Assembly (NCBI GenBank): GCA_963930655.1
Contig: OZ005605.1
Location: forward strand, 20,281,501-20,345,500
Direction of reading: 5' to 3'
DNA from: Myrica gale
Lineage: Eukaryota > Streptophyta > Magnoliopsida > Fagales > Myricaceae
DNA length: 64,000 nt
Below the pieces are notes generated by a model. The model was not told the DNA's origin, ran no database searches, and saw nothing but the letters and a program-made list of their open reading frames with translations. Below, in pieces: positions 31,981-43,499 of the stretch (within the stretch, counting starts at the first letter, position 1; each line of letters starts with the position of its first letter). A program made the position numbers and the translations under genes.

Positions 31981-33802
31981 AATAACTACAACAAATACAC
32001 TCATAGGTGATGTTTTCTTTGGTGGCAGTTTCTATCAAAGTCGTGGACTTTTCTAAAGTAGTGGTCATTTTGAGTCGTGGAGGGTTGGTGGAAAGAAATC
32101 GGTGCAAACAGATATACGAGTACGAAAAACGTGTTAGTGCGAAGAATTTTGGGTCACCACGTTGCCCATCTGTAGGGAACGCAAAGAATCTTCCGGTCAC
32201 AATAATTGATCCACAAATGCCGTTTTTGGTTGCAATTGTTCTGTTTTTCCGACTGACACAAGGCGTCATAATTGACTCTTCGTGCTCGAAATCTGGGCAC
32301 GGTGGCTTTGTAACTGAATAATCAAGTGTCGTGGCCTCGCAAATTCTATCTACGCCACAAACATCAGTGGGTATAATCGTATACACCACGTCCATGTCTC
32401 CTGACATGATTTCGACTCATAATTTTTTCCTCTGTTTTGTAGTGACGATAAATACAACATAATCTTATTTTTCTCCCTTCCCTCAACAACATAAAACAAA
32501 TCTCAACTACTCCTAACACACCTAAGCAATATAACATAAATTTTGTTACCAAGTCTAACCTAAAACACCCAACATGTAATGCAAATAACCAATGCCTGCA
32601 AATACCATAAAAGTTTATTTATTCTGAATAATAATGGAAGGTCTATGGTGTATTCCTATCTGGTTGACTCTGCCCCGCAAGTATCTCATACAGATACTCT
32701 AGCTTCAAGTCATACTCCTGGCATTTGTCTTCATAGTCCTTGCACCGTTGATTGAGAACTTCCACATTAGATGTCAGATCATTATATGCCCGTATACCAG
32801 TAGTATTCTGTGTGTCTCCTTGGTTTGTTGACTCCACCAACTGGAACGACGAAACATCTACTGGATCAACTTCATCTCTTAACGCCCACATATGCTTGTT
32901 GATGTGTCCAACGTGACCTTGTTGTGTCTCTCTGCCCAAACCCCCATAAACCTAATTGGTTTTGGATAGCATATGCGTCTTCAGCCAACCACTAGTTGTA
33001 TCCCCACGAACTAATCTCCTGCTATAGTTGAATGGTGTCATTCTGTGACAATATCAGAAAATAGATTAGTCCTATTTCACGACAGAATCAAGGCGACATC
33101 AAAACACGTATCACAAGAAACACTTATCCCTGGACAGGCGTTGGTTGCTAGTGCTCTCTGCAGTTGTGTTATGAAAGGAGGATTGTGAAGGCAGAGTGTT
33201 TAACCTATTTCCCTTAAATACAACTTCAATGAAAATGAAGAAGGGAATGATAAGAGGCGCCACTTTCCTCCTCCCAGCGTATCTGAATGAAATTTCATTA
33301 TATTTAATTTTGCATTTGATATTGTGATTATTTCACTAACCATGTCGTTCAATTAGCTGGACTTCTATTGGAAAACCACACGTCATAAATGGTTTCATAT
33401 CTTCATACAACGGATTCGAAGGCAAACTGAATAAATAATTCGACATCCACCCACAAAGAAGAATCTACCGTGAAAATTCAGATACAGCCACGAAGGTCTT
33501 AGCGGAAAATGAGTTGGACATTTAAGCGTTAAATGGTGACGCGATGTGGTGCCACTGAATCACACAAAATTTTTCGCAGTGAGAACTGTGTATAGTGACG
33601 AGAGAATTTGAGGGAATCTGTATGAAATTTCATCACAGAAGATATAAAAGCTGAATATGGCCACGACACTGTGAATTTGGTGGCTTTCATACCCCTTGGC
33701 CGATTGCGAGATTTCAACGGTGGATAATGATGGTATGTTTCCGCGAGGAAGTAGTTGTCCCCTACAATTTCATGGCCCGTGAGTGTATTTGTTGTAGTGA
33801 AT
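31981..33802. mobile_element. CACTA-type element in the lectin exon of pseudogene D
   Basis: The element (31984-33799, 1816 bp) has inverted ends CTACAACAAATACACTCA (31986-32003 and the complement near 33781-33798). One terminus is CACTACAAC; the other has a changed last base. The 3-bp target duplication AAT flanks it (31981-31983, 33800-33802). Removing it rejoins TTTGATTATCC, the expected F-D-Y-P codons, exactly. An antisense frame at 32643-32939 encodes a coiled coil (KCQEYDLKLEYLYEILAGQ) like the tail of CACTA proteins. Hence a deletion derivative. Confidence 0.82.
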
Positions 33803-34009
33803 CAAAGCTTTGCCATAGTACCTCCCTCTTCTCATCACCATCGATATTCAAGACTAGATTTCCCGAATCCAACAGCTGGTCAAGAGTATTGTTTTTGGAC
33901 TTTGAACCAACATTGGTGGACCAAATGGGTAGGCTCCGATCTTTTGCATTGAGTACTGGGTTTCCATGAATATCGATAGAGAGAACGCCAGACAGCCCCA
34001 ATATTTCAA

Positions 34010-35172
34010 AACTAATTATTACAACCTCAAAAAAATATTCATAAACCTTAAAAAGCCGAAAATATCAATCCAAGACCTAAACTTTACATTAGCATATCCG
34101 ATATTTTCTAACATCGATGAAGACCTCCCAAAAGAATTACAATAGCAATTTCTCCAAAATTAATCTTCAAAAGTACTCTTGCAAAATACGCCATCGAAAC
34201 ACAAATCTATCTGAAGGTCCTCCAACTTCTTTAATTCTACCAATTCTGAAAATTATGAGAATAAGTGGTGAGTTACGACTAGCTCAGTAAGTAGCAAGTT
34301 AATGAGGTTGGGGAAAAGACAATTTTATCACAATAACCGAAATCCAAAATAAAACACCGTGAGCCATACCAAATCCAAAAATACAAGTTTGTGACAAAAA
34401 TATTCAAGGTCGCGCAATATAGGGAAATCATCAATGGCCACACAGACCTCCAAATATTAGGCCACACTAACCTTCAGGCCACAAAGACGTCTAAATACCA
34501 CGAGGGATATGAGCTTGGCCACACAGACCGCAATGATAAATTTGTCACAAAGACAACAGAGGTATTTCACCAGCGCAATGTCAATTTATACAGTATGCAC
34601 ACCAAAACAAGTTATAAATATTTCAATTGAGTTTCACAAAATTTCGACAATCTCATTTTACCCAAAATTTGTTCAGTTCCCCAAATAATATATCAAAACC
34701 ATATAAAATAGGGCGTACGATTAATATCTCATGAAAAACCACTTATCTCAAACGCTTAACCAATTTTTAAAGCTTCTCTAATAATTGCCGAACAATCTCT
34801 CAAAAACTAGTAACACCACCTCAATCCAAATTTTGGTCTCCAATATACATTCTGTACCTCCATTTATTAACATCATTTTCTTCAACTTTTAAAATCCATA
34901 AATTCAAATATAGTATCTTTATCCAAAGCTTTCAAAGTCAAACATAAAAGTAATATTTATCCATATCTTAACCTTTAAAATCAAATCTAGGATCAAATCT
35001 ATATCCAAATCTTTAAATTCAAATATAGATCGCATCTTCATCTTAGCACCTTTAAATTCGAAAATACTATTCAACTTCTATCCAAAATAAAATAAAAAAT
35101 AGGATTTAGCCCTTATCTCTTTGTTTAAAATTCAAATTACTCACTTAACACTTTTTCGGGACGGAGTATTAC
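34010..35172 (-). mobile_element. LTR remnant of a gypsy-type retrotransposon
   Basis: On the minus strand it begins TGTAATACTCCGTCCCGAAA, the usual start of chromovirus LTRs, and carries CTTACTGAGCTAGTCGTAACT near 34270-34300. The far end GAGGTTGTAATAA (near 34012-34028) resembles an LTR end. It interrupts the lectin codons of pseudogene D between KVWVA and GLSGVLSI. No clear 5-bp duplication remains, and about 15 bp of target seem lost. Confidence 0.6.
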
Positions 35173-35287
35173 AGCTACCCACACCTTGGCATGTCTTGGA
35201 GCACCATAATACCAAATTCCAACGTAGCGTTTGGTGGACTTGTCGGGACTAAAGAAACCAGGGGCAAAATTTTCTCCGTTAAGAGAC

Positions 35288-35472
35288 TAAGGGTGCGTTT
35301 GCACCAAAAATATCACAATATTTTTCACCAACTTACAATAAAATATTGCAATATAATCTCTCTCTCTCCTATAAAAAAATATAAAAAATTACCTCTCTCT
35401 TCACTTTTTCACTAAACTCAATACTAACACAAAACCCAATACCAAAAATTTTTGAACACAAACACAACCTAA
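35288..35472. mobile_element. Tourist-like MITE, family 1
   Basis: 179 bp (35291-35469) with ends GGGTGCGTTTG and CAAACACAACC, flanked by the TAA direct repeat (35288-35290, 35470-35472). This indicates a PIF/Harbinger-related MITE. It splits the codons after PIRDGDN in pseudogene D. Relatives lie at 38760-38953, 57902-58033 and 58484-58668. Confidence 0.75.
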
Positions 35473-36751
35473 ATTATCACCATCTCTAATAGGTTGGCTG
35501 ATAGTTATGGTGTCCCGTGAAGTGCCAAAAGGCAGAAGAAGAAACTGAAACAACGTTTGCAGAAAGAGGAACCTTCTTGCAAAATACATGGTCATGGCTA
35601 GTGAGGTTTCAGGTAGGAGAAGTTAGGTGCATCTATCAGTGCATGTATGTTCCGTTTTCATTCCCATCCTAGACGTACCTTTTCATTTGAGAACTTGATG
35701 TGAATCTCCACAGTTGGCCCCATATTGAAACGGTCTGATCATATGTTAGTCCCATGGGAAGTCAAGGTTGCATTAAGTTACACTCGTTTCATTTGTTGGC
35801 TTCCCTCATTGACGCAGTCCGATATATTTGTCCCTCTTCCCTTTCATCGCGTTGGGTGGGCAAGAATCAACTACAATAGTACAATTTCGGTGATTAATTA
35901 AATGAATCTGCTTACTTCCCCCAGGCTATGCTCTAATATTAATTATTTTTACCAACATCTTGTGAAACGCAAAATCGTAACTAGTATCGACACATTAATT
36001 TTGAGCTGTCTACGTACGTGGTCTATCGTTTACTGTGCAGACGACTGATAGCTTGTGTGGGCAAGAGGACCCTGCACCATAATTTGGAAATGGTTGAAAA
36101 GGTCGATCCTCGCCAATTTTGCCTAGAGATCTGGGATTAGTTTCAAGCCAAATTTTAAATTATTATTATCCCTCGTGTTCGAGGAAAATAAAAGACTTAA
36201 TTGCACTTGAGGCCTATGTGGTATTCAAAAGTTGCAAATAGGCCTCCAAGGTAACGATTTCAACAATTAAGATCTCGAGGTCAAGTATTTTTTAAAAAAG
36301 TAGCTCCTCCGTTCATTCTCCGTCAACCACTTAACGACAATTGCTGATTATGATTAAAAATTCAGGTCAGAGACAACAAATAAACGACACATGTTCCGTT
36401 AAAATTTTCCAGCCATGTTTAACCATCACCAGAGCCTGTCTCCTTCGTATTCTTGCCCCGCCGGAAAATCAAGAGCCTTTGGAAAAAGTTCATATCATCT
36501 TATCTCGGAAATAAAGCTCATCATATCATGAAGCCAATTCCACACTCAAAAGATGGCGGGGAAAAGAGAAAAGCCAGTGGACAAGTTTATCCAGTTTAAA
36601 GTTTAGGAACAATCAGACCGATCTAAACCCATACAAATAGGCGCATTTCTTGTCCCATTGATACTTGTTACACAGACAGAAAAGAATAAGAAGGAAACCA
36701 TTGAAAACCCAAAAAAACCCAGATCCAAATTTCAATGATGTAGAAGGTGAC

Positions 36752-37092
36752 CTTGATTTAATAGCCGGCTACATATCGGAAGGATTTGCATGAAGGTCCG
36801 AGTTTTTGATGCTCTGCCAGTAGCTCTGACAAGTACTGACTAGGAAACAAAAGCCCCACATAGATCAAAACAGCAGAACATTCAAGATTCTCAGACACAG
36901 AAAAATACTGAATCCACATGAGAAATCCAACAACTTGACCAAGACTAACTTTGCATGTGGTTATTCCTGCTCCAATTATATGAATTATACTAACAGCGTT
37001 TTCGGAGGCGTACCTGTCGACATCTGGAGTGCTTCTAATCTGCGGTGAAGCAGCTCTTGCTGGTGAGAAGTTGGGATTATACAGACCTGACG
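36752..37092 (-). pseudogene. Captured exons 1-2 of a KH-domain (STAR/Quaking-like) gene
   Basis: Exon 1 remnant (37014-37092) encodes SGLYNPNFSPARAASPQIRS then TPDVD. Exon 2 (36752-36839) encodes QYLSELLAEHQKLGP and, after a 1-nt deletion, MQILPICSRLLNQ. GT-AG sites bound a 174-bp intron in the right place, and this is the N-terminal homodimerisation region of the plant STAR RNA-binding proteins. The expected start codon reads ACG. The RNA-binding KH domain itself was not captured. The loss of the start and the deletion show no selection for the protein, though an antisense or small-RNA effect on the parent gene is possible. Confidence 0.85.
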
Positions 37093-37439
37093 TGGCTTTT
37101 CCTTCTTCTTTTAGAGAAATCGAACAAACAAAAAAATGGGATTGGAAAAAAGGGTTTTAGTTGTTCTTCTTGCAGAAGAAAAAGGAGAAACAGAGCACCA
37201 TCAATAAAGGGGTTTGTATTAAGGGAAGAAAGAAAAAGAGAAAAGGAAAGGGTGGACACTGGACAACTCTCTGTCAAATTTGCAGGAAGGAGAGGCAAAA
37301 TCTTTAATTATTTTCTTCCTCCTCTTTCACTAATTTTCGTTTTGTATCCCGACCCTGTCCAGTAGTTCAGAGTTCTGTGGCGTCATTGGAGGCGGTGTGT
37401 TAAAGATTACATAAGAATAAACCTCGCTACGATGACTAC

Positions 37440-37690
37440 GCGCATGAGCAGATCTTTCAGGCAGCGTCATTGGATATAGATGGCAATACAGAGAACAAAG
37501 AGATGTGTGCATTCACGTACTTGAGGATGAACCCACACTTATTCCAGGCGGATAACTGGAGGCGGTTTGTGGCATTTGTGAAGAAGATGAAGGAAGGAAA
37601 GGGTGCTCATAAGTGTTGGGAGCAGGTGGAGCGGGAAGCTGAGCATTTTGTGCGTGTTACACTGAGAACTATTCCAGCAAAGATGTGACA
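37440..37690 (+). other. Unidentified open frame inside the Pack-MULE
   Basis: A 72-aa frame (37470-37688; FTYLRMNPHLFQADNWRRFV, then KGAHKCWEQVEREAEHFVRV) looks protein-like in composition, but I do not recognise a family. It may be a second captured fragment. It is followed directly by the 36-bp tandem repeat. Confidence 0.35.
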
Positions 37691-37717
37691 ATGAGAGAGA
37701 GAGGAGGGGGAGATGTA

Positions 37718-37794
37718 AGTACGAGGATGACTCCGGCAAGTGCTGGCGCTTCCGGTACGAGGATGACTCCGGCAAGTGCTGGCGCTTCCGGTAC
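37718..37794. repeat. 36-bp tandem repeat inside the Pack-MULE
   Basis: GACTCCGGCAAGTGCTGGCG occurs twice within two adjacent 36-bp units that start GTACGAGGAT and end CTTCCG. A third start (GTACTCG) follows. Confidence 0.8.
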
Positions 37795-38439
37795 TCGTAT
37801 TGGAACAGCAGCCAGAGCTACGTGCTGACCAAAGGTTCTTGATTTTCCGCCAGAGCAAGAATACGAAGGAGACAGGCTCTGGTGAAGGTTAAACACGGCC
37901 GGGGAATTTTAACAGGACATGTGTCGTTCATTTGTTGCCTCTGACTTAGATTTTTAATCATAATCAGCGATTTTCGTTAAGTAGTTGACGGGGAATGGAC
38001 GGAGGGGCTACTTTTAAAAAAAAACTTGATCTCAGGGTCTTAATTGTTAAAATCGTTATCTTAGAGGCTCATTTGCAACTTCCGAATACCACAGAGGCCT
38101 CAAATGCAATTAAGTCAAAATAAAATAAAAAAATATCTGTCAGAATTTAATAAAACAAATTTAAAGTTATAATGAAACAAGATAAAGTTAACTTTAGTTG
38201 TTTTATTAATTAAGGTGGCCAAAATTTTAAACCGTTAGATTTAATTTTTTAAAATATAATAAATATTTTTAAAATCTTAAAATTTAACACCTGAGAATCA
38301 CATATTTTCCTTAGAGATGTCACGTACTGTACGTAACCCATCCCTTCAAAGGAACATCATGATACGGTAAAGGCCGATGTGTCATTGGGACACTTTGCGA
38401 AGCAAAATGGGACAGATTAATACCCGTAACCGGAACTTT

Positions 38440-39490
38440 ATTGTGAAGAAGTACTGCGTAGCCAGCCGGTGCCAAAGACTCAACGTGCGTACAGAAGATT
38501 AAATGCCGCTGGCCCACTACCCTTTCGGATGGCAATTAAAGTAGATGCCTGGGTGGAGGGTGCGGGTCATAATTGTTTCCTCAGCGGCTCAGTCCTCTCC
38601 ACGCACGGCCTTGCCTTGGTCCTCAACTTGGACGCTGTCGTGGAACCTTTTGAAACAGTCAAATCTTGCACCAATACCATGCATGCATTGATGCAATGCA
38701 ACTAAGCAAATCTGAAGTGGACGATATTGTCTGTCGTGGAACCTTTTGAAACAGTCAAACCTTGTGTTGTAAAATTTTAGTGTTGTTAAAATTTTAGGTA
38801 TTGGGTTTAGTGAAAAAGTGAAGAGAGAGGTAATTTTCTATATTTTTTGTAGTGAATAGTAGTGATTTGATGGGGGAGAGAGAGATTATATTGTAATTTT
38901 TTATTGTGTTAAAATTTTAGAGTGTGTAAAATTTTAGGACGCAAACGCAGCCTATTGTAATTCGGTCCCGTGTAATAGTAGAGAGGGAGAGAAAATGGTC
39001 GGTCTTAGTCTGGACCCACCCTGTCCGAACAATGTGGGTATTGTTTGAGCAATGTGGGTCCCAATCCGATATTGTCCAATACATTGGCGTTGACTCCAAT
39101 AAGTCCCGCGACAGGAATTCATGTGGAATATGGACGTGTCTTCGCATCATATCTGTTTCTGTTTAATAATCTAGAATGTGTGCAAATATATTTTCATAAC
39201 GATTCTGTTTTCAAATTTTTACTTTTGTATATATATATATATATTTGGTTTATTTTCAGAGCTAGCTTTGTTTTGACGAATTTTTTGTTGTAGGTATAAA
39301 GAGTACAGGCGAGGATCATGTATCTTTCGTATTTTTTTGAAAATTAAAATGTCACCCCAAAGCTTCAGATGATTTCTTGTTTTCCTTGTTATTACGACGA
39401 CGGCAGAAATATATTTTTTTAATGTGGAATGTCATCTTTGTGTATGGTGATTGTCGGCAACACTAGTAGCCGTTGCATACATTGTTACTA
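38440..39490. repeat. Segmental duplication, copy 1
   Basis: It shares ordered similarity with 56830-57700 (TGCGTAGCCAG, CCAAAGACTC, ACCAATACCATGCATGCATTGATGCA, CAAAGCTTCAGAT, TTTTTTAATGTGGAATGT, GGCAACA). Copy 1 contains a MITE (38760-38953) that copy 2 lacks, and copy 2 contains a hAT insertion that copy 1 lacks. It looks like the upstream region of a receptor-kinase gene related to E. A 28-bp piece (TGTCGTGGAACCTTTTGAAA) is repeated at about 38635 and 38732. Confidence 0.65.
38760..38953. mobile_element. Tourist-like MITE, family 1
   Basis: It ends in CGCAAACGCAGCC and contains GTTAAAATTTTAGGTATTGG, GTGAAAAAGTGAAGAGAGAG and GTGTTAAAATTTTAG. It is the reverse-complement relative of 35291-35469. 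Confidence 0.6.
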
Positions 39491-41067
39491 CGACCGACAA
39501 AGTAACCATGACACGCGTTTGCAATACACCAATCATCATAAAATTCTTCATTATCATAAAATTTTAGTTTCTTAACTCAATAAATTTAAAATTTTTATCG
39601 AATAAAATAATTTCAAAATAATCTATTTCCCCATAAAATATCTTTTTTTACATTCAAAATTCATTCAAAATCTTCTTTCTTCCTATTTTCATTAACTCCT
39701 ATAAAATTTTACTTCAATCTTCTTATTTTTACATCAACTTCTATAAAATTCTATTGTATTTACTTTTTTTTCATAAAATTTAATAAAACTCTAATTTTTT
39801 TAATTTTTATAAAATTCTTTAAATATTTCACTTAATTAGAGTTTGCAAACTTATCTGAACGAATTCTTTTAAACTGCATATCGCATGACTGTATGTCTAT
39901 TTCACTTAGTTAGAGAAAAATTATTTTTTGTATTTACCCTGAATGAGCCTCATAAGTCAGTGAGTTGTAGCTCTGTCGACATCTCCTCCTTTTAGAGAGG
40001 GATAGATTCAAGGGTTGAATCCCCCTATCGTGTTAGCTTGGAGAATTAGAGTCAGTAAAAAAGTGAAAATAATTTATAGAAGTTGATGAAAAAGTGAAAA
40101 GAAAAATATTTGAATAATATTATAATAAATAATAATAATTTAATAGAAATAACGTATTTTAAATATTTTTTTTAGTAAAGAACAAAAATGTGACAGTACT
40201 CAAAACAGGACTGTCACGAAAGTGTGTTCTCGTCTGTTGTATAGCTGCTAGCTGCTCCTTATAACTCATTTTACCATTTCTTTTTTCATTTTTGCTTTAC
40301 TAATAACTGGGTGGTGTTCTTGTTGGGAAAAATTGTAGGATTTTAGAAAAGTTATGAATATTGATGTTGAATAGTATTTTATAGGTGTTTGTATAAAATG
40401 AAGAGAAAAATGATTTGATGTAATTGTTTAATAAAAAAATATAATTGGAGTTATGTGAAAAAATATAGAGAGAAAATTTGTGTTAAATAAAAAAGTAAAA
40501 AGTTATTGAAGATTATATTAAATATATTGGTGTTTGTATTTGAATTTTTGAGATGGTTTAAGGTAATTCTGTGAATGAATTTAAATTCTAAAAAAAATTT
40601 GAAAACGAACGTCACCTGTTACCATGAAGCCGCCTCATTGTGACGAGAGCCGAATGCATGCCCCCACCCCTAACCCCAGACTGGGGCAAAAAAAAATAAA
40701 GGCCACATGTCTCTCTTGTCAGATAGCACACGTCTCTCTCGTTCTTCCCTCCTGTGAAATAAACTAATTAAAAAAAGTTGAAAGGTTTTCTTTTTCTTAA
40801 ATAAGAATTGTTCTTCTCCTAATATCAACAGAACAATTAGGAAAGCAATAAAAAAACTAATATTGGAGAATTATCTGTATTCTAGTGCTACTTGGAGATT
40901 TCTTCGCTTAAAATCAACATAACATAACGGTTTGGCCTTCTCTTGAGAATTTATTAGAACCGAGCCAGCCAGTTCAGCTCATGATTTGGGCTCAAAACTG
41001 AACTGATCGGTTGATTTTCAGCCCAAGTCAATACTATAATACAAAAATTCAATCAGTTCATCATATC
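39491..41067. other. AT-rich intergenic sequence
   Basis: No gene is recognised. Several segments (39540-39800, 40060-40180, 40330-40620) consist of MITE-like, ATAAAATTTTA- and GTGAAAAAGTGAA-rich sequence without clean ends. Confidence 0.5.
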
Positions 41068-41459
41068 GTCATACCAGGGCCGGCTGAAGGGGTAGGTAGC
41101 TTGGGCGGTTGCCTAAGGCCCCAACCTCCAAGCAAGGCCTCAAATTGTTTGATTAGGATAAAAAAAACTCAAGTAAGAGTGAAATTTAGTGAATTAAAAA
41201 CATATTTCATATATAAAGTTGTGTTGTGAAATAACTTTTTGTATTAAGGCCTCAAAATTGTTTGTCCTCAAAATCCATCCGTAGCTATATTTTGTGAAAA
41301 AAATTATTTAATTTTTATTACATACCATACAACAGCATTTTAAAGTAAAAAATATCAAAAATAAAATATTTTTTTTATTATATTCAAAAATAAAAAGGCC
41401 TCGCTTTTAATCTCTATGCTTTAGGCCCTATTTTTATTGAGCCGGCCCTGCGTCATACC
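41068..41459. mobile_element. Small non-autonomous hAT element
   Basis: The element (41076-41451, 376 bp) has ends AGGGCCGGCTGAAGG and GAGCCGGCCCTGC, flanked by the 8-bp direct repeat GTCATACC (41068-41075, 41452-41459). The AT-rich interior has no coding capacity. Confidence 0.9.
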
Positions 41460-41734
41460 ATATGACTACTACTAATTAGTATTATTCAGTTTCACAGTGA
41501 GCGGGTGCATCATGAAAAACAGCCCAGTATATGAGTCTTATAGTGTGTTACAGAGCATTTTGGCCCTAGACAAGAAAAAGAAACAAAACTAACCAAAAAA
41601 AAAAGTAATTGACCTAGAACAGTTATGCGCAACACCCAGATAAGAACAAGCTCAGCGCTTGCAAAGACATTTCTTGTTAAGTTTCTTTTAGCTGCCTACT
41701 AGAATTCTCCGTAGCCAAGCAGAAAATTTAATAA

Positions 41735-43096
41735 CAAAGGTTATGTTCGTTTTGAAGATTTTTGTAGGATTTGAAGTATTTTGATAATTTTTAGGTGATA
41801 TTAGAGTTGTATTGATGTTTATGTAGAAGTTGTTGAGATGTTAAAAAAGTAATGATGATGTTTAAAGTTGTGTTGTTTTATATTTTGAATTTTTTTTTAT
41901 TAACAATAAAATATTTTAAAGATATTTTAAAAAAATAAAATAAAAAAATCACGACAAAATATAAGCCTCAGAAAAAATCTCATTTCAAACTCGAAAACAC
42001 AGATTATTTTGTCCTTGTACTAAAAACACCAAAGAAAAAAAATCATACACATAAATTGTCTGGGAAAAGCATACTATGACCTGATGACTTCAAAAGCAAG
42101 AGATATTTTGCCTACCAAATATTTGAAAGAATCACCCTCCCCCCCCCCCATTTCTATAAAATACATTAGAAGATTTCTAATCAAGTCATGTACGCACCTG
42201 AAGAGTCTCAGATGGCTGTAAGTAGTCACATATGTAAATGCCGGCCAACCAAGGAATAAATACTCTTCGAGGAAATGGAAGACTGCATTCTTTCCTGTTC
42301 TGACAATAAAAAGTTTTCTCAGTGTTTAATTTATACTCCAGCAAACATAAGAAAGCAGTATCAATGAAGACAAGATTATTTAACTATGAAACTACTGCCT
42401 CACGAAAGATGGATTAACCTGCAATAATCAAGCTGATGAGGGAGGAGATGAAGGAGTCATAAAAAACTAATGACAAAACTATAAAGACCTTGCGGAATGC
42501 AATTAAAACATGTTTTTATAACTAGTGTAATAATTTTAATTAAAACAAGTTGATAGTAAAATTCTTGAAATATAATTATTAATTATGATTAATAAAATAT
42601 TTAATTACCATAACAACTATGACCAAAATATTAACTAAAATAGCTAACACCATATTAATTACCATATTAAAACACAAACCGGGCTAAAATAGCTAAAGGA
42701 AAGAAAATCATAACTAAAAATAGGTTTTTGAGAGGGAAAACAGCGGATTTAGGGCTCGAAATGAGGCGCACCGAAGCATAGCTCGGTGCCCACAACGTGC
42801 GCGCCGAAAAGAGCTTTCCGAATTGGGGTCATGGGTGCAAATCGGGTACTCGGAGCCAAAGTTATTACCAAAAAACCGACACGTGCGCGAAAAGTGCCCA
42901 ATTCTATATAACAACTTCAATATTCACAATACCCTCTCTAATTTCATATTTTATTAAGTAGGTCTCTTAAAATTTTTTTAAAACATGTGATAAAATAAAA
43001 TTATGTATAAAAAGGAATAAATAGTCAATAAAATAATTATTCACCTTAAATAACACATAAAATTTTATTTTTCTATTTTTTTCATTTTTTTTAAAA
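41735..43096. other. Intergenic sequence with a possible MITE
   Basis: 41735-42005 begins GTTATGTTCGTTTTGAAGAT and ends near CAAACTCGAAAACACAG, perhaps a family-2 MITE. An exon-like piece on the minus strand (42198-42294) has an AG before and a GT after and could encode PWLAGIYICDYLQPSETLQ, but no family is recognised. 42710-42930 is GC-richer and unassigned. Confidence 0.3.
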
Positions 43097-43499
43097 TTAT
43101 ACCTATAGCGGCGGTCACGACAAAGACCGCCGCTATAGGTATACCTGTAGCAACGGTTTGTATTAAAACCGCTGCTACAGGTACGAGATTCAGCGGCGGT
43201 CAGAGTGACCCTCTTTCTATCGCGGCGGTTTGAGAAAAACGCGCCTAAATGAGGGTCTATAGCGGCGGTCAGTGACCGCCGCTAAAAAGACCGCCGCTAA
43301 AGACCCTCCTTTTGAGCGGTTTGAAAAAACTCGCGACTACAGAGGTCTATAGCGGCGGTCACTATAGACGACCGCCACTACAGACCTTTTTTAGCCGCGG
43401 TTTATTTGAAAACGCCGCGAAAAATGACCTATAGCGGCGGTTTTAGTGACCGCCGCTAAAAAGACCGCCGCTATAGGTCTTTTTTTTTGTAGTGACAGG
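43097..43499. mobile_element. CACTA subterminal palindromic array with terminus
   Basis: Dense inverted and direct copies of TATAGCGGCGGTC / GACCGCCGCTA end in TTTTTTTGTAGTG (about 43487-43499), the complement of a CACTACAAAAAAA end. The partner terminus is not visible, so only the right end of the element is certain. Confidence 0.75.

Larger units (their letters stand above)
31135..35595 (-). pseudogene. Pseudogene D: exon 1 of a receptor-like kinase cut by four insertions
   Basis: Only the extracellular exon survives, read from 35595 downward. Its pieces are a signal peptide and DTITISQPIRDGDN (35474-35595); FAPGFFSPDKSTKRYVGIWY (about 35176-35290); GLSGVLSIDIHGNPVLNAKD to LWQSFD (33803-34009); YPTNTMLPNMKLGLDRRAGL on to S-locus glycoprotein, EGF-like and PAN segments (31135-31980), ending in CSCTA and MNWKGDLID. 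Insertions are the MITE 35291-35469, LTR remnant 34010-35172, CACTA element 31984-33799 and a mini-element 31300-31384. Frameshifts also occur. No membrane or kinase exon follows. The protein is a distinct subfamily from A and B. Confidence 0.85.
36185..38125. mobile_element. Pack-MULE with about 270-bp terminal inverted repeats
   Basis: The element is 36194-38116 (1923 bp). Ends are GACTTAATTGCACTTGAGGC and its complement. The inverted repeats run roughly 36194-36470 and 37850-38116. The 9-bp target duplication AAAATAAAA is at 36185-36193 and 38117-38125. No transposase is present. The interior carries parts of a KH-domain gene (36752-37092), its likely leader (37093-37350), and another stretch of unknown origin with a 36-bp repeat (37718-37794). 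Confidence 0.9.

Noticed and set aside
42198..42294. Minus-strand exon with GT-AG edges
   Set aside because: One possible exon without recognised homology or neighbouring exons. Such edges occur by chance.
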